This document shows positions 1 to 7,081 of a stretch of DNA of 8,611 bases, piece by piece. Source of the stretch: JARRRL01 sp037380725 (lineage in GTDB: Bacteria; Pseudomonadota; Gammaproteobacteria; Pseudomonadales; JANQJO01); contig JARRRL010000223.1 of NCBI GenBank assembly GCA_037380725.1, positions 1-8,611 of the forward strand, in the 5' to 3' direction. Position numbers and translations under genes: made by a program. How positions within the stretch are numbered: position 1 is the first letter of the stretch; each line of letters begins with the position of its first letter. Below the pieces are notes generated by a model. That model was not told the origin of the DNA. It worked only from the letters and a program-made list of their open reading frames with translations, and did no database searches.

Positions 1-779
1 TCTCCCTCATCTCCGAAGACGTCCTCGCAGCGTTTTCGAACTTTTCCCCAATACAGATTCATGACTTCGCTCACCAATTGGTTCATGTAGTCACAATTTG
101 TCTGACTTTTTTTGAGCGCCGTGTGCTCATTCGCAACGAGCCGGATGGCATCATCTTCTTTCATTAAAAAAGTCAACACTCCATTACCAAAATTGAATTG
201 TACAGGGAGAATACTGGTGTATTCCGTTGTTATAATGTGATCATAGAGCAGGAATGGTTTTGAAGACTTTATTTCACAGCTTCGAAATGTGTTTTTTAAA
301 ACCTCTAGACCTGCATTCAAAAAAATATCGACAAGCGAATTTGGAAAATAAAAACCGTATAAAAATTTATCAGTATATTTTTTGAGGCTATCCGGGTCAT
401 TGGTGTTATAGCAGCCAGCAATTAGATTTCTTTTATCCGATGATAAATCACTCAACTCTCGATCGGCGCTCAGTCGAACAAAAACTGGTATATTGTTTCT
501 GTGTCGATGTATAACTTTTGCAATCTCAAAACCGGTTAAATCATTGATGTCAGAATTTTCGCTTAAAAAAACGGCGCAAATGTCTGTTTCCTGAAAATTA
601 TCGTGTTGTAGCAAGGTTAAAATATTACCCGTTTCAGATTCAGGCTTGATTACGTTACACTGATGAACAACACTTTCAATCAACTTGATTGCGTTTGGGT
701 CCGAATCATAAACAAGCACATTGCACGCAAGTTCTGCATTATTGGAAGTGAGTGAAGCTGAATTATTCGCATTGAACAT
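1..779 (-). CDS. Degenerate receiver domain fused to CheX-like phosphatase domain (partial, 3' end outside window)
   Basis: The reading frame is open for 259 codons from an ATG at 779 to the window edge; an in-frame TGA lies 9 bases upstream of the start, and no clear Shine-Dalgarno is visible. Residues about 20-160 look like a response-regulator receiver (VLVYDSDPNA start, LTGFEIAKVI helix) with key sites altered: the acidic pair reads D25-S26, the phosphoacceptor position appears to be S73, and the conserved lysine position reads F145. It is therefore probably not phosphorylated. Residues about 170-259 resemble the start of a CheX/CheC-type domain, and helix QLVSEVMNLYWGK carries an ExxN motif (E238, N241), the catalytic signature of CheX/CheC phosphatases. 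Known CheX proteins dephosphorylate CheY-P. The gene is divergent from a CheY-like gene, so that protein is a plausible substrate (inference). The receiver-CheX reading is by motif only. Confidence 0.72.
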   Translation of the reverse strand, partial: MFNANNSASLTSNNAELACNVLVYDSDPNAIKLIESVVHQCNVIKPESETGNILTLLQHDNFQETDICAVFLSENSDINDLTGFEIAKVIHRHRNNIPVFVRLSADRELSDLSSDKRNLIAGCYNTNDPDSLKKYTDKFLYGFYFPNSLVDIFLNAGLEVLKNTFRSCEIKSSKPFLLYDHIITTEYTSILPVQFNFGNGVLTFLMKEDDAIRLVANEHTALKKSQTNCDYMNQLVSEVMNLYWGKVRKRCEDVFGDEG

Positions 780-847
780 ATCAATGACTCATATATTTTA
801 TGGCCGACAATGTATGTAGAGCAACAGTAATAATACGATTAATTTAA

Positions 848-864
848 ATAGAATTGGATTCTAT
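848..864. repeat. 17-bp inverted repeat, possible operator
   Basis: ATAGAATTGGATTCTAT has perfect 7-bp arms around a 3-base centre. It lies 69 bp upstream of the receiver/CheX start codon, just upstream of a possible minus-strand -10 element (TATTAT, about 830-835). The position would suit a regulator binding site overlapping the -35 region. An accidental A/T-rich repeat is also possible. Confidence 0.35.
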
Positions 865-1078
865 ATTTTAAGCTAAACGCATTTCATCTTGTTTGCTCTG
901 TGCTTATCTCTCGTTTTACGATTCATTGCAAGTTAATGGCAGACCTGATTCATAAAATGGTATCTGTAAATTGAGGCTAGCCTGATATTAATTCGCCATA
1001 CTCACAGAGTGATGTCCGGTATGAAGGTAAGAAAGTATATTCCATTTATATATAAAGCAGATTGCCATGTTTGATAGT

Positions 1079-1093
1079 GTGTAAAACGTACAC
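1079..1093. repeat. 15-bp inverted repeat GTGTA-N5-TACAC
   Basis: Perfect 5-bp arms flank a 5-base centre, about 145 bp upstream of the CheY-like start codon. The form resembles sites for dimeric regulators, but arms this short arise often by chance, and no regulator can be named. Confidence 0.2.
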
Positions 1094-1224
1094 GGTTGGG
1101 CTTTCATGTTTAGTGTAGAGTATGATTTTTTTAATACAAACCAAACATTGTGTTCTAAAATTAATAAATAAGTGACGCAACAGTAACCCTTCCAATTGTT
1201 GTTTCCGTATATTTCAATACTTAC

Positions 1225-1229
1225 AAAGG
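1225..1229 (+). promoter_or_regulatory. Ribosome binding site AAAGG for the CheY-like gene
   Basis: AAAGG lies 8 bases before the ATG at 1238. It decides the start: the upstream in-frame codon at 1196 would add 14 residues ahead of the normal beta-1 strand of a receiver and has no such site. Confidence 0.6.
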
Positions 1230-1237
1230 CTATCAAT

Positions 1238-1609
1238 ATGGTTCAGGTCATGTTAGTTGATGATTCTGCCGTCATGGTGAATGAGGTTTCGTCTTTTCTA
1301 AATGAGCACGGAATAGACACGCTTATTGCCTCTAATGGGCAGGAGGGTTTCGATTTAGTTCTTAAAAATATTGATATACCACTTGCTATTGTGGATGTTA
1401 ATATGCCAGTGTTAGATGGGCTCAGTATGATTGAAAAAATAAGAAAAGAAATACCTGATTGCAAAACTAAATTTATTATGCTTACAACAGAATTTGACCG
1501 TAAGTCCAAAGATAAGGGTAGAGCGTTAGGCGTAAAAGGCTGGATCATTAAACCTTTTAAAGGTGATGTCGCAATTGGTGCAATCAAAAAACTTCTTGCA
1601 AATGCATAA
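1238..1609 (+). CDS. CheY-like single-domain response regulator
   Basis: This 123-residue protein is the length of a stand-alone receiver and has no output domain. All phosphorylation residues are present: acidic pair D8-D9 (VDDS), phosphoacceptor D53 (IVDVNMP), switch threonine T83 (MLTTE) and K105 (KPF). It should accept phosphate from a histidine kinase, probably a CheA-type or hybrid kinase encoded elsewhere. Its stop codon lies inside the start region of the PAS-GGDEF-EAL gene (8-base overlap), so the two are probably co-transcribed and translationally coupled; the receiver may control that enzyme by protein contact (inference). The divergent gene encodes a CheX-like phosphatase that could switch it off. 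It could instead be a flagellar-motor CheY, but the gene context favours c-di-GMP control. Confidence 0.9.
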   Translation: MVQVMLVDDSAVMVNEVSSFLNEHGIDTLIASNGQEGFDLVLKNIDIPLAIVDVNMPVLDGLSMIEKIRKEIPDCKTKFIMLTTEFDRKSKDKGRALGVKGWIIKPFKGDVAIGAIKKLLANA

Positions 1610-4031
1610 TTTATCGATATTAATAAATCATCTACCCATCGCGACTCTTCTTTGTGACACAAAAGGGGAGATCGTGGCAATCAATGAAAAAGCATGTCGC
1701 TTACTGAACTATAAGAACCAAAATATACTGATAGATCAACTGATTGACTTCAGTCGATCGGACATTCATAGCTGTGAGTGTCTTGCTGATGTTGTGAGCG
1801 TTATTAGGTCTCGAAGTGATGATCATAATGCCATCAGTATTCCATATAATAATCCGCCTATTACGCATCTTAGTTTGTGTATTCAGTGCTATGATTCGAA
1901 TGGCATGGAAATGATATGTATGGTAATCCGAGATATCTCAGAAAGCAAAAAACTCATGGATGCTTTTGAATACAAAGAAAATTTACTCGATAATATTATA
2001 ACCACATCCACTGATGCTTTAATTGTTTTTGACAACAGAGGCTGTATCGAATTGTTCAGCCCTGCTGCTGAAGTGATGTTTGGTCGTTCATCAACTGAAA
2101 TGATTATAGAAGATATTTTCTGTTTATTTGATAAAAGCAGTCATATTAAAATTCATAAAATTATTGATCAACTTAAATTTTCAAAAGGAAGCGACGAGAC
2201 GCTGGTCTTTGAAGACATTCGACCGATTAATGCGCATGGCAAGCCTTTTCCATCCTCTATTACGTTTTCTAAGTCTCAAAAAGACAGAGATTCATTGTTT
2301 TTTATGATTATCTCGGATAAAAGTTTGTTTCATCGTTTTGTTAATTCTGTGAATGATGCTTACATTAAAACAGATGAGCAAGGTCACATTCTCGATATTA
2401 ATAATAAAACAGAAGAGTTGTTTAACTATGATCGTAATATGCTTATCAATAAACACATTAGCTTTCTTCGTTTGACGAATTGCAACACGTCTGATGTTGT
2501 CGCTGATATTGGCTCTTTGATTGATACCTCAAGGGAGGATGAAGATTTTGTTGCCCGGAATAAACGCGGAGATCAGCTTACTCTGAATTTAACGGTGTGG
2601 CCACAAGAAATTAATAACATACGATTAAATAATCTTATTATCCGAGATATCAGTCAAAAAAAGATAGCGGAGCAACGGTTGGTTACATCTGCTTTCACTG
2701 ACTCCCTTACTTCGATATCCAATCGAGCCAATTTCATACAAAAATTGAAAAAACTGGTATCGAGTAATACAAAATCATCTCAAGAATTTGCGCTCATTGT
2801 TTTGGATTTGGATAAATTTAAAGAAGTCAATGATACCTATGGTCACGATTCTGGGGATGAGTTGTTAGTGGCGGCGGCTAACCGTTTAATGTCCTGTGTT
2901 CGAAGTCAAGATTTGGTGTCTCGAATGGGTGGTGATGAATTCACTATTATTATTTATAATACAGTGGAAAAATTGGTTATTGATCGTGTCGTGGAGCGGA
3001 TTCTCAGGACATTTAGGCGTGATTTTTCTATAAAGGGAAAGCGCGTTGCGGTGTCGATCAGTATTGGTATTGCTTTTTTTCCAAAAGACGCTCAGAGCGC
3101 AGACGATATATACAAGGCCGCTGATATGGCCATGTACAGTACTAAGCGTGCAGGAAAAGATGGCTATAGATATTTCACCTTCTCGATGTATGAGCACTAT
3201 GAGCGCCAAAAGATGATTGAGCGTGCTCTGGTTCACGCTGTTGATAATAGAGAATTTTGCATTTACTTTCAGCCGAAAATATCTTTTAGTCAAAGCCGAT
3301 TGGTTGGATTTGAAGCCTTGTTGAGGTGGAATCATCCTGAGCTTGGCTTTTTGTCACCGGATGAATTTATTCCTATTGCAGAAGATACTGGCGCCATTAT
3401 AAACATAACGCGCTGGGTGCTCAGTCAGGGTATGATTCTTATGAATAGGTGGATGGAAGAATCGATTGCATTTCAGGCTCACCGACCTACCTTGGCCGTT
3501 AATATTTCTCCCGATCATTTTCAATATCGTTTACTGGATGATATTCAGGCTTGCCTTAAGGCGCATAACTATAACCCAAAATTACTTGAGATTGAAATTA
3601 CTGAAAGCACGTTGTTGAATCACAGTGATGAAATTATTAATTGCCTAAATAGAATAAGCGATATGGGGGTTCATATAAGTATGGACGACTTTGGGACGGG
3701 TTATTCCTCTCTGCAATATTTGAAGCATTTTAATCTTAATACAATTAAAATTGATCGAAGCTTTGTGAAGGATATGAAAAGCGAATCCCAGAATAATTTT
3801 ATTATTGAATCAATAATTTCAATTGCAAAAAGACTGAATCTGAACTTGGTCGCAGAAGGTGTAGAGAGCATGGATCAACTTCATCATCTCGTGGCGCTGG
3901 GCTGCGATGTTTTTCAAGGGTACTATTACTCCAAACCCTTGCCCGATGACCAAGTATTGGCGTTTACGGATAACCTGGATGAACATTTAAAGAGACTGAA
4001 CAAGAGGGTCTATCACAGAAGGAATGGTTAA
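1602..4031 (+). CDS. PAS-PAS-PAS-GGDEF-EAL cyclic di-GMP synthase/phosphodiesterase
   Basis: The protein has 809 residues counted from the ATG at 1602, which overlaps the receiver stop; an ATG at 1566 and a GTG at 1563 are alternatives, but the first PAS domain starts right after 1602. Three PAS-like domains (about 5-115, 125-240, 243-352; the first and third end in RDIS) precede GGDEF (about 362-525) and EAL (about 535-785). The cyclase site is intact: GGDEF 443-447, metal residues D402/D404 region, and a product-inhibition RxxD at 434-437. The phosphodiesterase site also looks intact: E571-A-L, N634, E665, D695-D696, K716, E752 and Q772. No membrane segment is apparent, so it is probably cytosolic. 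The PAS domains would sense a ligand or redox state, or dimerise. Which activity dominates cannot be read from sequence. It ends 21 bases from the convergent pstA remnant, with no clear terminator between. Confidence 0.95.
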   Translation: MHNLSILINHLPIATLLCDTKGEIVAINEKACRLLNYKNQNILIDQLIDFSRSDIHSCECLADVVSVIRSRSDDHNAISIPYNNPPITHLSLCIQCYDSNGMEMICMVIRDISESKKLMDAFEYKENLLDNIITTSTDALIVFDNRGCIELFSPAAEVMFGRSSTEMIIEDIFCLFDKSSHIKIHKIIDQLKFSKGSDETLVFEDIRPINAHGKPFPSSITFSKSQKDRDSLFFMIISDKSLFHRFVNSVNDAYIKTDEQGHILDINNKTEELFNYDRNMLINKHISFLRLTNCNTSDVVADIGSLIDTSREDEDFVARNKRGDQLTLNLTVWPQEINNIRLNNLIIRDISQKKIAEQRLVTSAFTDSLTSISNRANFIQKLKKLVSSNTKSSQEFALIVLDLDKFKEVNDTYGHDSGDELLVAAANRLMSCVRSQDLVSRMGGDEFTIIIYNTVEKLVIDRVVERILRTFRRDFSIKGKRVAVSISIGIAFFPKDAQSADDIYKAADMAMYSTKRAGKDGYRYFTFSMYEHYERQKMIERALVHAVDNREFCIYFQPKISFSQSRLVGFEALLRWNHPELGFLSPDEFIPIAEDTGAIINITRWVLSQGMILMNRWMEESIAFQAHRPTLAVNISPDHFQYRLLDDIQACLKAHNYNPKLLEIEITESTLLNHSDEIINCLNRISDMGVHISMDDFGTGYSSLQYLKHFNLNTIKIDRSFVKDMKSESQNNFIIESIISIAKRLNLNLVAEGVESMDQLHHLVALGCDVFQGYYYSKPLPDDQVLAFTDNLDEHLKRLNKRVYHRRNG

Positions 4032-4052
4032 TTTAAATATGTTTCTTAAGGC

Positions 4053-4738
4053 TCACATCATTCGAATCTTCTTGCTGAGCCAGTGATCGGTGAGGAACTG
4101 TGCCAACAGATTGATCATTACGATAATAATAATGAGGGTTAAGGCGGAGGCATAAGCCAGTTGGTCACCACCAGTTACGTTCATGGATAAATCATAAATA
4201 TGGACAGCCAATGCACGTCCAGAGTCAAAGAGAGAGCTCGGCGTACGATCAACATAGCCACTGGTGAAAATCAATGCTGCGGTTTCCGCTGTAGCGCGAC
4301 CGATACCCAGCATAAGACCTGCTGCAACAGCGGGAGCGGCGGCGGGTAACAGAATATGCCAGATAGCAGCGCTTCGACGCATTCCCAATGCCAAGGCCCC
4401 TTTTCGCCAATCATCATTGGTGGAGGATAAGCCTCTTTCACAGGTGCGTATTAAAATGGGTAAAATCATGCAGGTCAAGAAAACTCCGCTAACCAGACAG
4501 CAACCGCGAGCCCGAACGGCAGGGCGACACTCAGGGCTACTGCTAAAATAAGTCCAGTTGATAATAGGATTGGGGCAATGCCACCCGCTCGTCCAGCCTG
4601 GCGTGGCGCATCTCTGAGAAATGACCAGCTTAGGTGGCTCAATCCTTTTAAGATAACCTCACCCAACATCCAGCATAATACGCTGGTAACCAGCACGACA
4701 GCAAACCAAATGATAAAGGTAAATAAGCGGTCAGTCAT
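4053..4738 (-). pseudogene. pstA: Phosphate ABC transporter permease PstA, internal deletion plus frameshift
   Basis: PstA is the second inner-membrane permease of the high-affinity phosphate importer. The first frame (4738-4475, 87 residues) begins with a membrane segment and ends VAVWLAEFS then TGA, matching the end of the second PstA helix region. A different frame (from about 4478 to 4053) resumes at LTCMILPILIRTCE and holds the rest of the permease: the ABC-contact loop (KGALALGMRRS...LLPAA), the GRATAETAAL helix and the C terminus. About 50 residues are missing at the join. This is seen by comparison with the neighbouring PstC, where residues about 105-158 (including LAGIPSVVFGLWG) separate the equivalent points. 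A simple frameshift would not lose that segment, so this is a deletion that also changed frame. The start overlaps the pstC stop by 8 bases. The product is almost certainly non-functional unless the sequence is misassembled. Confidence 0.85.
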
Positions 4739-5618
4739 GCGTGCGAACTCGCGTTGTGCGTGTCGAAAGCCAGGATAAAATTAACACCAAAGCAGTTAGA
4801 ATTAACCCAGATGTAAATAATCCTGCTCGGTGTAGCCCTGTGGCGTAGCCCATTTCTAGAGCAATGTTTGCTGTTAAAACACGCACTGGTTTGAATGGAT
4901 CGCTGGGATTTTGTACGACATTACCAGCTACCATTAAGACAGCCATGGTTTCACCCAATGCGCGCGCCGCCGCCAACAACACGGCTCCGATAATACCTCG
5001 ATAAGCGGCAGGTAAAGCCACACCCAGAATTTGACTTTTCTGGCTCATTCCCAATGCGGCTGCGCCTGCAATTAAGTCGCGGGGTACGCAGGCTAATACC
5101 GCGCCACTGGCCAGTGTGATAGTTGGCAAGATCATGAGCGCCAACACCAAAACAGCTGCTAACAAGCTGGTGCCTGGTGGCTGAATTTTCGTCAGGATTG
5201 GAACCAGGGCAGTGAGTCCCCACAAACCAAATACCACAGAGGGAATACCTGCTAATAAAGCAATCATCAAGCGATGACACGTTGCTAACCAACGCGGGGC
5301 ATAGAATTGTTCAAAAATAACGCTTGCCAACCCCAATGGTGTCGCCAGCAGAATCGCTCCAGCGGAGACAGCTAAGGACGCCCAGAGCATCGAAAGCATG
5401 CCAAACTGGCCTTCCAGTGGGTACCAGCTTTCCTTTAACAACTGTTTCCAATCATGTTCCTCAAATACGGGCCAAGCTTCTTTGAATATGAAAACCAAGA
5501 TCATTAGGAGAATCAGAACCGTGATAATGGCTGTGGTCATCAAGAAGCGAGACAGGTAGTCATCGACTTTATCGGCGCTGCTGAATGGAGACATAATAGT
5601 GTGCTTCAACGAGATCAT
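4731..5618 (-). CDS. pstC: Phosphate ABC transporter permease PstC
   Basis: This 295-residue inner-membrane permease has the usual PstC length. About six membrane segments are visible (near 27-49, 76-99, 116-137, 152-175, 207-230, 267-285). Family motifs include WYPLEGQFGML, ATPLGLASVI, LAGIPSVVFGLWGL, LALMILPTI, the ATPase-contact loop around AAALGMSQKSQI (187-198) and ARALGETMAVLMVAGN. With PstA it forms the channel through which PstS-delivered phosphate passes, powered by PstB. The ATG at 5618 is chosen for its AGGAGG ribosome binding site; the frame is open further upstream (to 5813) but that part is not PstC-like. It shows no damage itself, but its partner pstA is broken, pstS is not immediately upstream and pstB does not follow, so it may be a relic. 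No complete Pho box was found upstream. Confidence 0.92.
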   Translation of the reverse strand: MISLKHTIMSPFSSADKVDDYLSRFLMTTAIITVLILLMILVFIFKEAWPVFEEHDWKQLLKESWYPLEGQFGMLSMLWASLAVSAGAILLATPLGLASVIFEQFYAPRWLATCHRLMIALLAGIPSVVFGLWGLTALVPILTKIQPPGTSLLAAVLVLALMILPTITLASGAVLACVPRDLIAGAAALGMSQKSQILGVALPAAYRGIIGAVLLAAARALGETMAVLMVAGNVVQNPSDPFKPVRVLTANIALEMGYATGLHRAGLFTSGLILTALVLILSWLSTRTTRVRTHD

Positions 5619-5624
5619 CGATTC

Positions 5625-5630
5625 CCTCCT
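5625..5630 (-). promoter_or_regulatory. Strong ribosome binding site AGGAGG for pstC
   Basis: On the minus strand AGGAGG sits 6 bases before the ATG at 5618. This fixes the pstC start and argues against the longer open frame upstream. Confidence 0.85.
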
Positions 5631-5933
5631 AGTTGTGCACCATACTGTAAACGCACATGACATATGAATGAGATTCAGAAACGGCGTAATAAAGGCGCAG
5701 TCGAAGCAAAAACCAGCAGTTGGAACACAGCCATTCATTGGCCATGAGTCAGTGATGATACTCGCAGTCGGTGTCAAGATGCTACTCAGTGAATGAGCGA
5801 CCTGATTGGCCAACGCAATTGTTTGAAAGGCAACGGTTTAACAGTTAATGGCTTCAAAGTTCAAACGAACAGGTTTGTGTGTGGATCTAAACTTAGGAAT
5901 CACCGCAGTAAGGAAGCATAGAGGAGATGTCAC

Positions 5934-5947
5934 ATATTATATAATAT
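5934..5947. promoter_or_regulatory. 14-bp perfect palindrome with TATAAT on both strands
   Basis: ATATTATATAATAT is a perfect palindrome just past the cheV stop codon. On the minus strand it gives a consensus -10 hexamer (5941-5936) about 320 bases ahead of pstC, but I find no good -35 at the right distance. It may be a pstC promoter element or simply A/T-rich spacer. Confidence 0.25.
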
Positions 5948-5959
5948 TAACGGCGATAA

Positions 5960-6904
5960 CTAACTTCGGGCAACGAAGTGATGCTCAGCGCCTCGAGATA
6001 TCGCTTGAATCAACTCTTCCGCATCAAACTTCGTTAAGGCTTCTTCTGCTCCAACAGATTCAGCTTTGCTTATACTGATTTCACTTGATAGGGATGTGTG
6101 CAAAATGACATATGTATTGGACAACTGTGAATGCTTTTTCACCTCTAATGTTAATTCGTAACCGTTCAAGCCGGGCATTTCAATGTCACTGACCAGAACA
6201 TGGATGGGTGTCGCCTTGTGAGCTTGCTCAAGCAAAATACGCAGAGCATCTTGCCCATTATCGGCGGTTAAGTGCGGAATATTCAGTCGTTGCAGTATAT
6301 CCGTTAATTGTCGTCGTGCTACAAATGAGTCATCGACAACGAGAACGGTCATGTCTGTCAAATAATGACTAACCGATTCAATCAATGAATCTTTAACCTC
6401 GCTTGACTTACGAGGGAACAGATCACTGATCACCAGTTCAATGTCCATAATCTGAACCATCTTTTCCTCGAATTCCACCACGCCCGTGATGAAGACTTCA
6501 TTCCCCAAACCGAGTGCCGGAGGACTGATGTTTTTCCAGCTTGTTTCGAAAATACGATCTATTCGACGGACCAGTAACCCCACCTCCATGCGCAAACAGT
6601 CGGTGACGATCACAAATGCCCTTTGCAGCTCCGATTCAGGAATTGCGGGAAATCCCACAGCGTGAGCTAAATCAACAATGGGTAGTGTTCGACCTCGTAT
6701 GCTGGCCATCCCTAGAATAGAGGGGTGTGAGGCTGGGACACGACGATAGGATCGTAATGGCACTAACTCCTTTACTTTCAAGGTGCCAATAGCAAAAATT
6801 TGGTGTTCATTCACGCTGAACAACACCAAGCCGCACGCGCTGTTCTCTTGTGCTTTCCAAGATTTCTCGGCTTTGCCATCGTGTGTAGTAGCTAGTTCCG
6901 ACAT
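5960..6904 (-). CDS. cheV: Chemotaxis coupling protein CheV (CheW domain plus receiver)
   Basis: The protein has 314 residues from the ATG at 6904, the usual CheV size. Residues about 25-165 form a CheW-like adaptor domain (LVLFSVNEHQIFAIGTLKVK, then HPSILGMASIRGRTLPIVDLA), which links chemoreceptors to the CheA kinase at the membrane-associated array. Residues about 184-305 form a receiver with intact acidic pair D191-D192, phosphoacceptor D240 (VSDIEMPGLNGYE), T270 and K292. CheA can phosphorylate CheV, which tunes adaptation. A TTG at 6997 would extend the frame by 31 residues unlike the family, so ATG 6904 is preferred even though its ribosome binding site is weak. It is on the same strand as pstCA but 341 bases apart, so probably a separate unit. 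No cheA, cheR or receptor gene is in the window. Confidence 0.93.
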   Translation of the reverse strand: MSELATTHDGKAEKSWKAQENSACGLVLFSVNEHQIFAIGTLKVKELVPLRSYRRVPASHPSILGMASIRGRTLPIVDLAHAVGFPAIPESELQRAFVIVTDCLRMEVGLLVRRIDRIFETSWKNISPPALGLGNEVFITGVVEFEEKMVQIMDIELVISDLFPRKSSEVKDSLIESVSHYLTDMTVLVVDDSFVARRQLTDILQRLNIPHLTADNGQDALRILLEQAHKATPIHVLVSDIEMPGLNGYELTLEVKKHSQLSNTYVILHTSLSSEISISKAESVGAEEALTKFDAEELIQAISRGAEHHFVARS

Positions 6905-7008
6905 GTTACCGTAATCCCCATGCGTCCATCCTGCCTGACACACTACCTGTTTGTGCCCGGTTTGAAGTAGCAGCCACGCCGGACGATCCAGCGCCAACCC
7001 TTACTTTC

Positions 7009-7031
7009 AGTCTAACTGGAAAACGTAGACT
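7009..7031. repeat. Inverted repeat AGTCTA-N11-TAGACT
   Basis: Perfect 6-bp arms flank an 11-base centre, about 105-127 bases upstream of the cheV start. In a cheV leader transcript it could form a small hairpin, or it could be a protein-binding site. It has no T-run on the minus strand, so it is not a standard terminator. Confidence 0.25.
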
Positions 7032-7067
7032 TTCCCCAGAATCTTTTTTGAAACGGCGCAACCGACT

Positions 7068-7081
7068 GTAGACCGGTTTAC
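7068..7081. repeat. Near-palindrome GTAGACCGGTTTAC
   Basis: Six of seven base pairs are symmetrical around the centre CCGG. It lies about 165 bases upstream of cheV and close to the 7009-7031 repeat. It may be an operator; no regulator can be assigned. Confidence 0.22.

Larger units (their letters stand above)
780..1237. other. Divergent intergenic region, no convincing gene
   Basis: This 458-nt A+T-rich stretch separates the minus-strand receiver/CheX gene from the plus-strand CheY-like gene and should hold both promoters. An open frame on the minus strand (988-1236) lacks a ribosome binding site and has no recognisable protein character, so I treat it as non-coding. Visible elements are inverted repeats at 848-864 and 1079-1093 and a 12-bp A/T palindrome at 1045-1056. 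A possible plus-strand promoter is TTGGGC (1096-1101) and TATGAT (1121-1126), but the 19-bp spacing makes it weak. I saw no sigma-54 or flagellar sigma-28 promoter. Confidence 0.6.
5619..5959. other. Intergenic region between cheV and pstC
   Basis: This 341-nt stretch would normally carry pstS or a Pho-regulated promoter ahead of pstC. I see no substrate-binding protein fragment. A minus-strand frame open to 5813 continues into pstC but reads like non-coding sequence. One Pho-box-like half site (ATGTCAT on the minus strand, 5657-5663) is present, but the second half does not match. A palindrome containing TATAAT lies at 5934-5947. The motif AAGTTCAA (5857-5864) recurs near 7589-7660. Confidence 0.55.

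Noticed and set aside
930..955. Sigma-54 promoter (TGGCAG followed by ATTC)
   Set aside because: The GC element is missing at the required spacing.
988..1236. 82-codon minus-strand frame in the divergent region
   Set aside because: No ribosome binding site, no recognisable family, and low-complexity A/T-rich composition typical of chance frames.
4470..4485. Programmed frameshift joining the two pstA frames
   Set aside because: Even a perfect frameshift would leave about 50 conserved residues missing, so recoding cannot restore the protein.
5657..5677. Pho box ahead of pstC
   Set aside because: Only one half (ATGTCAT on the minus strand) fits; the second half, at the right spacing, matches poorly.
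5963..5979. Hairpin ACTTCG-N5-CGAAGT at the end of cheV as a terminator
   Set aside because: The stem lies inside the last cheV codons, is only 6 bp and is not followed by a T-run on the minus strand.
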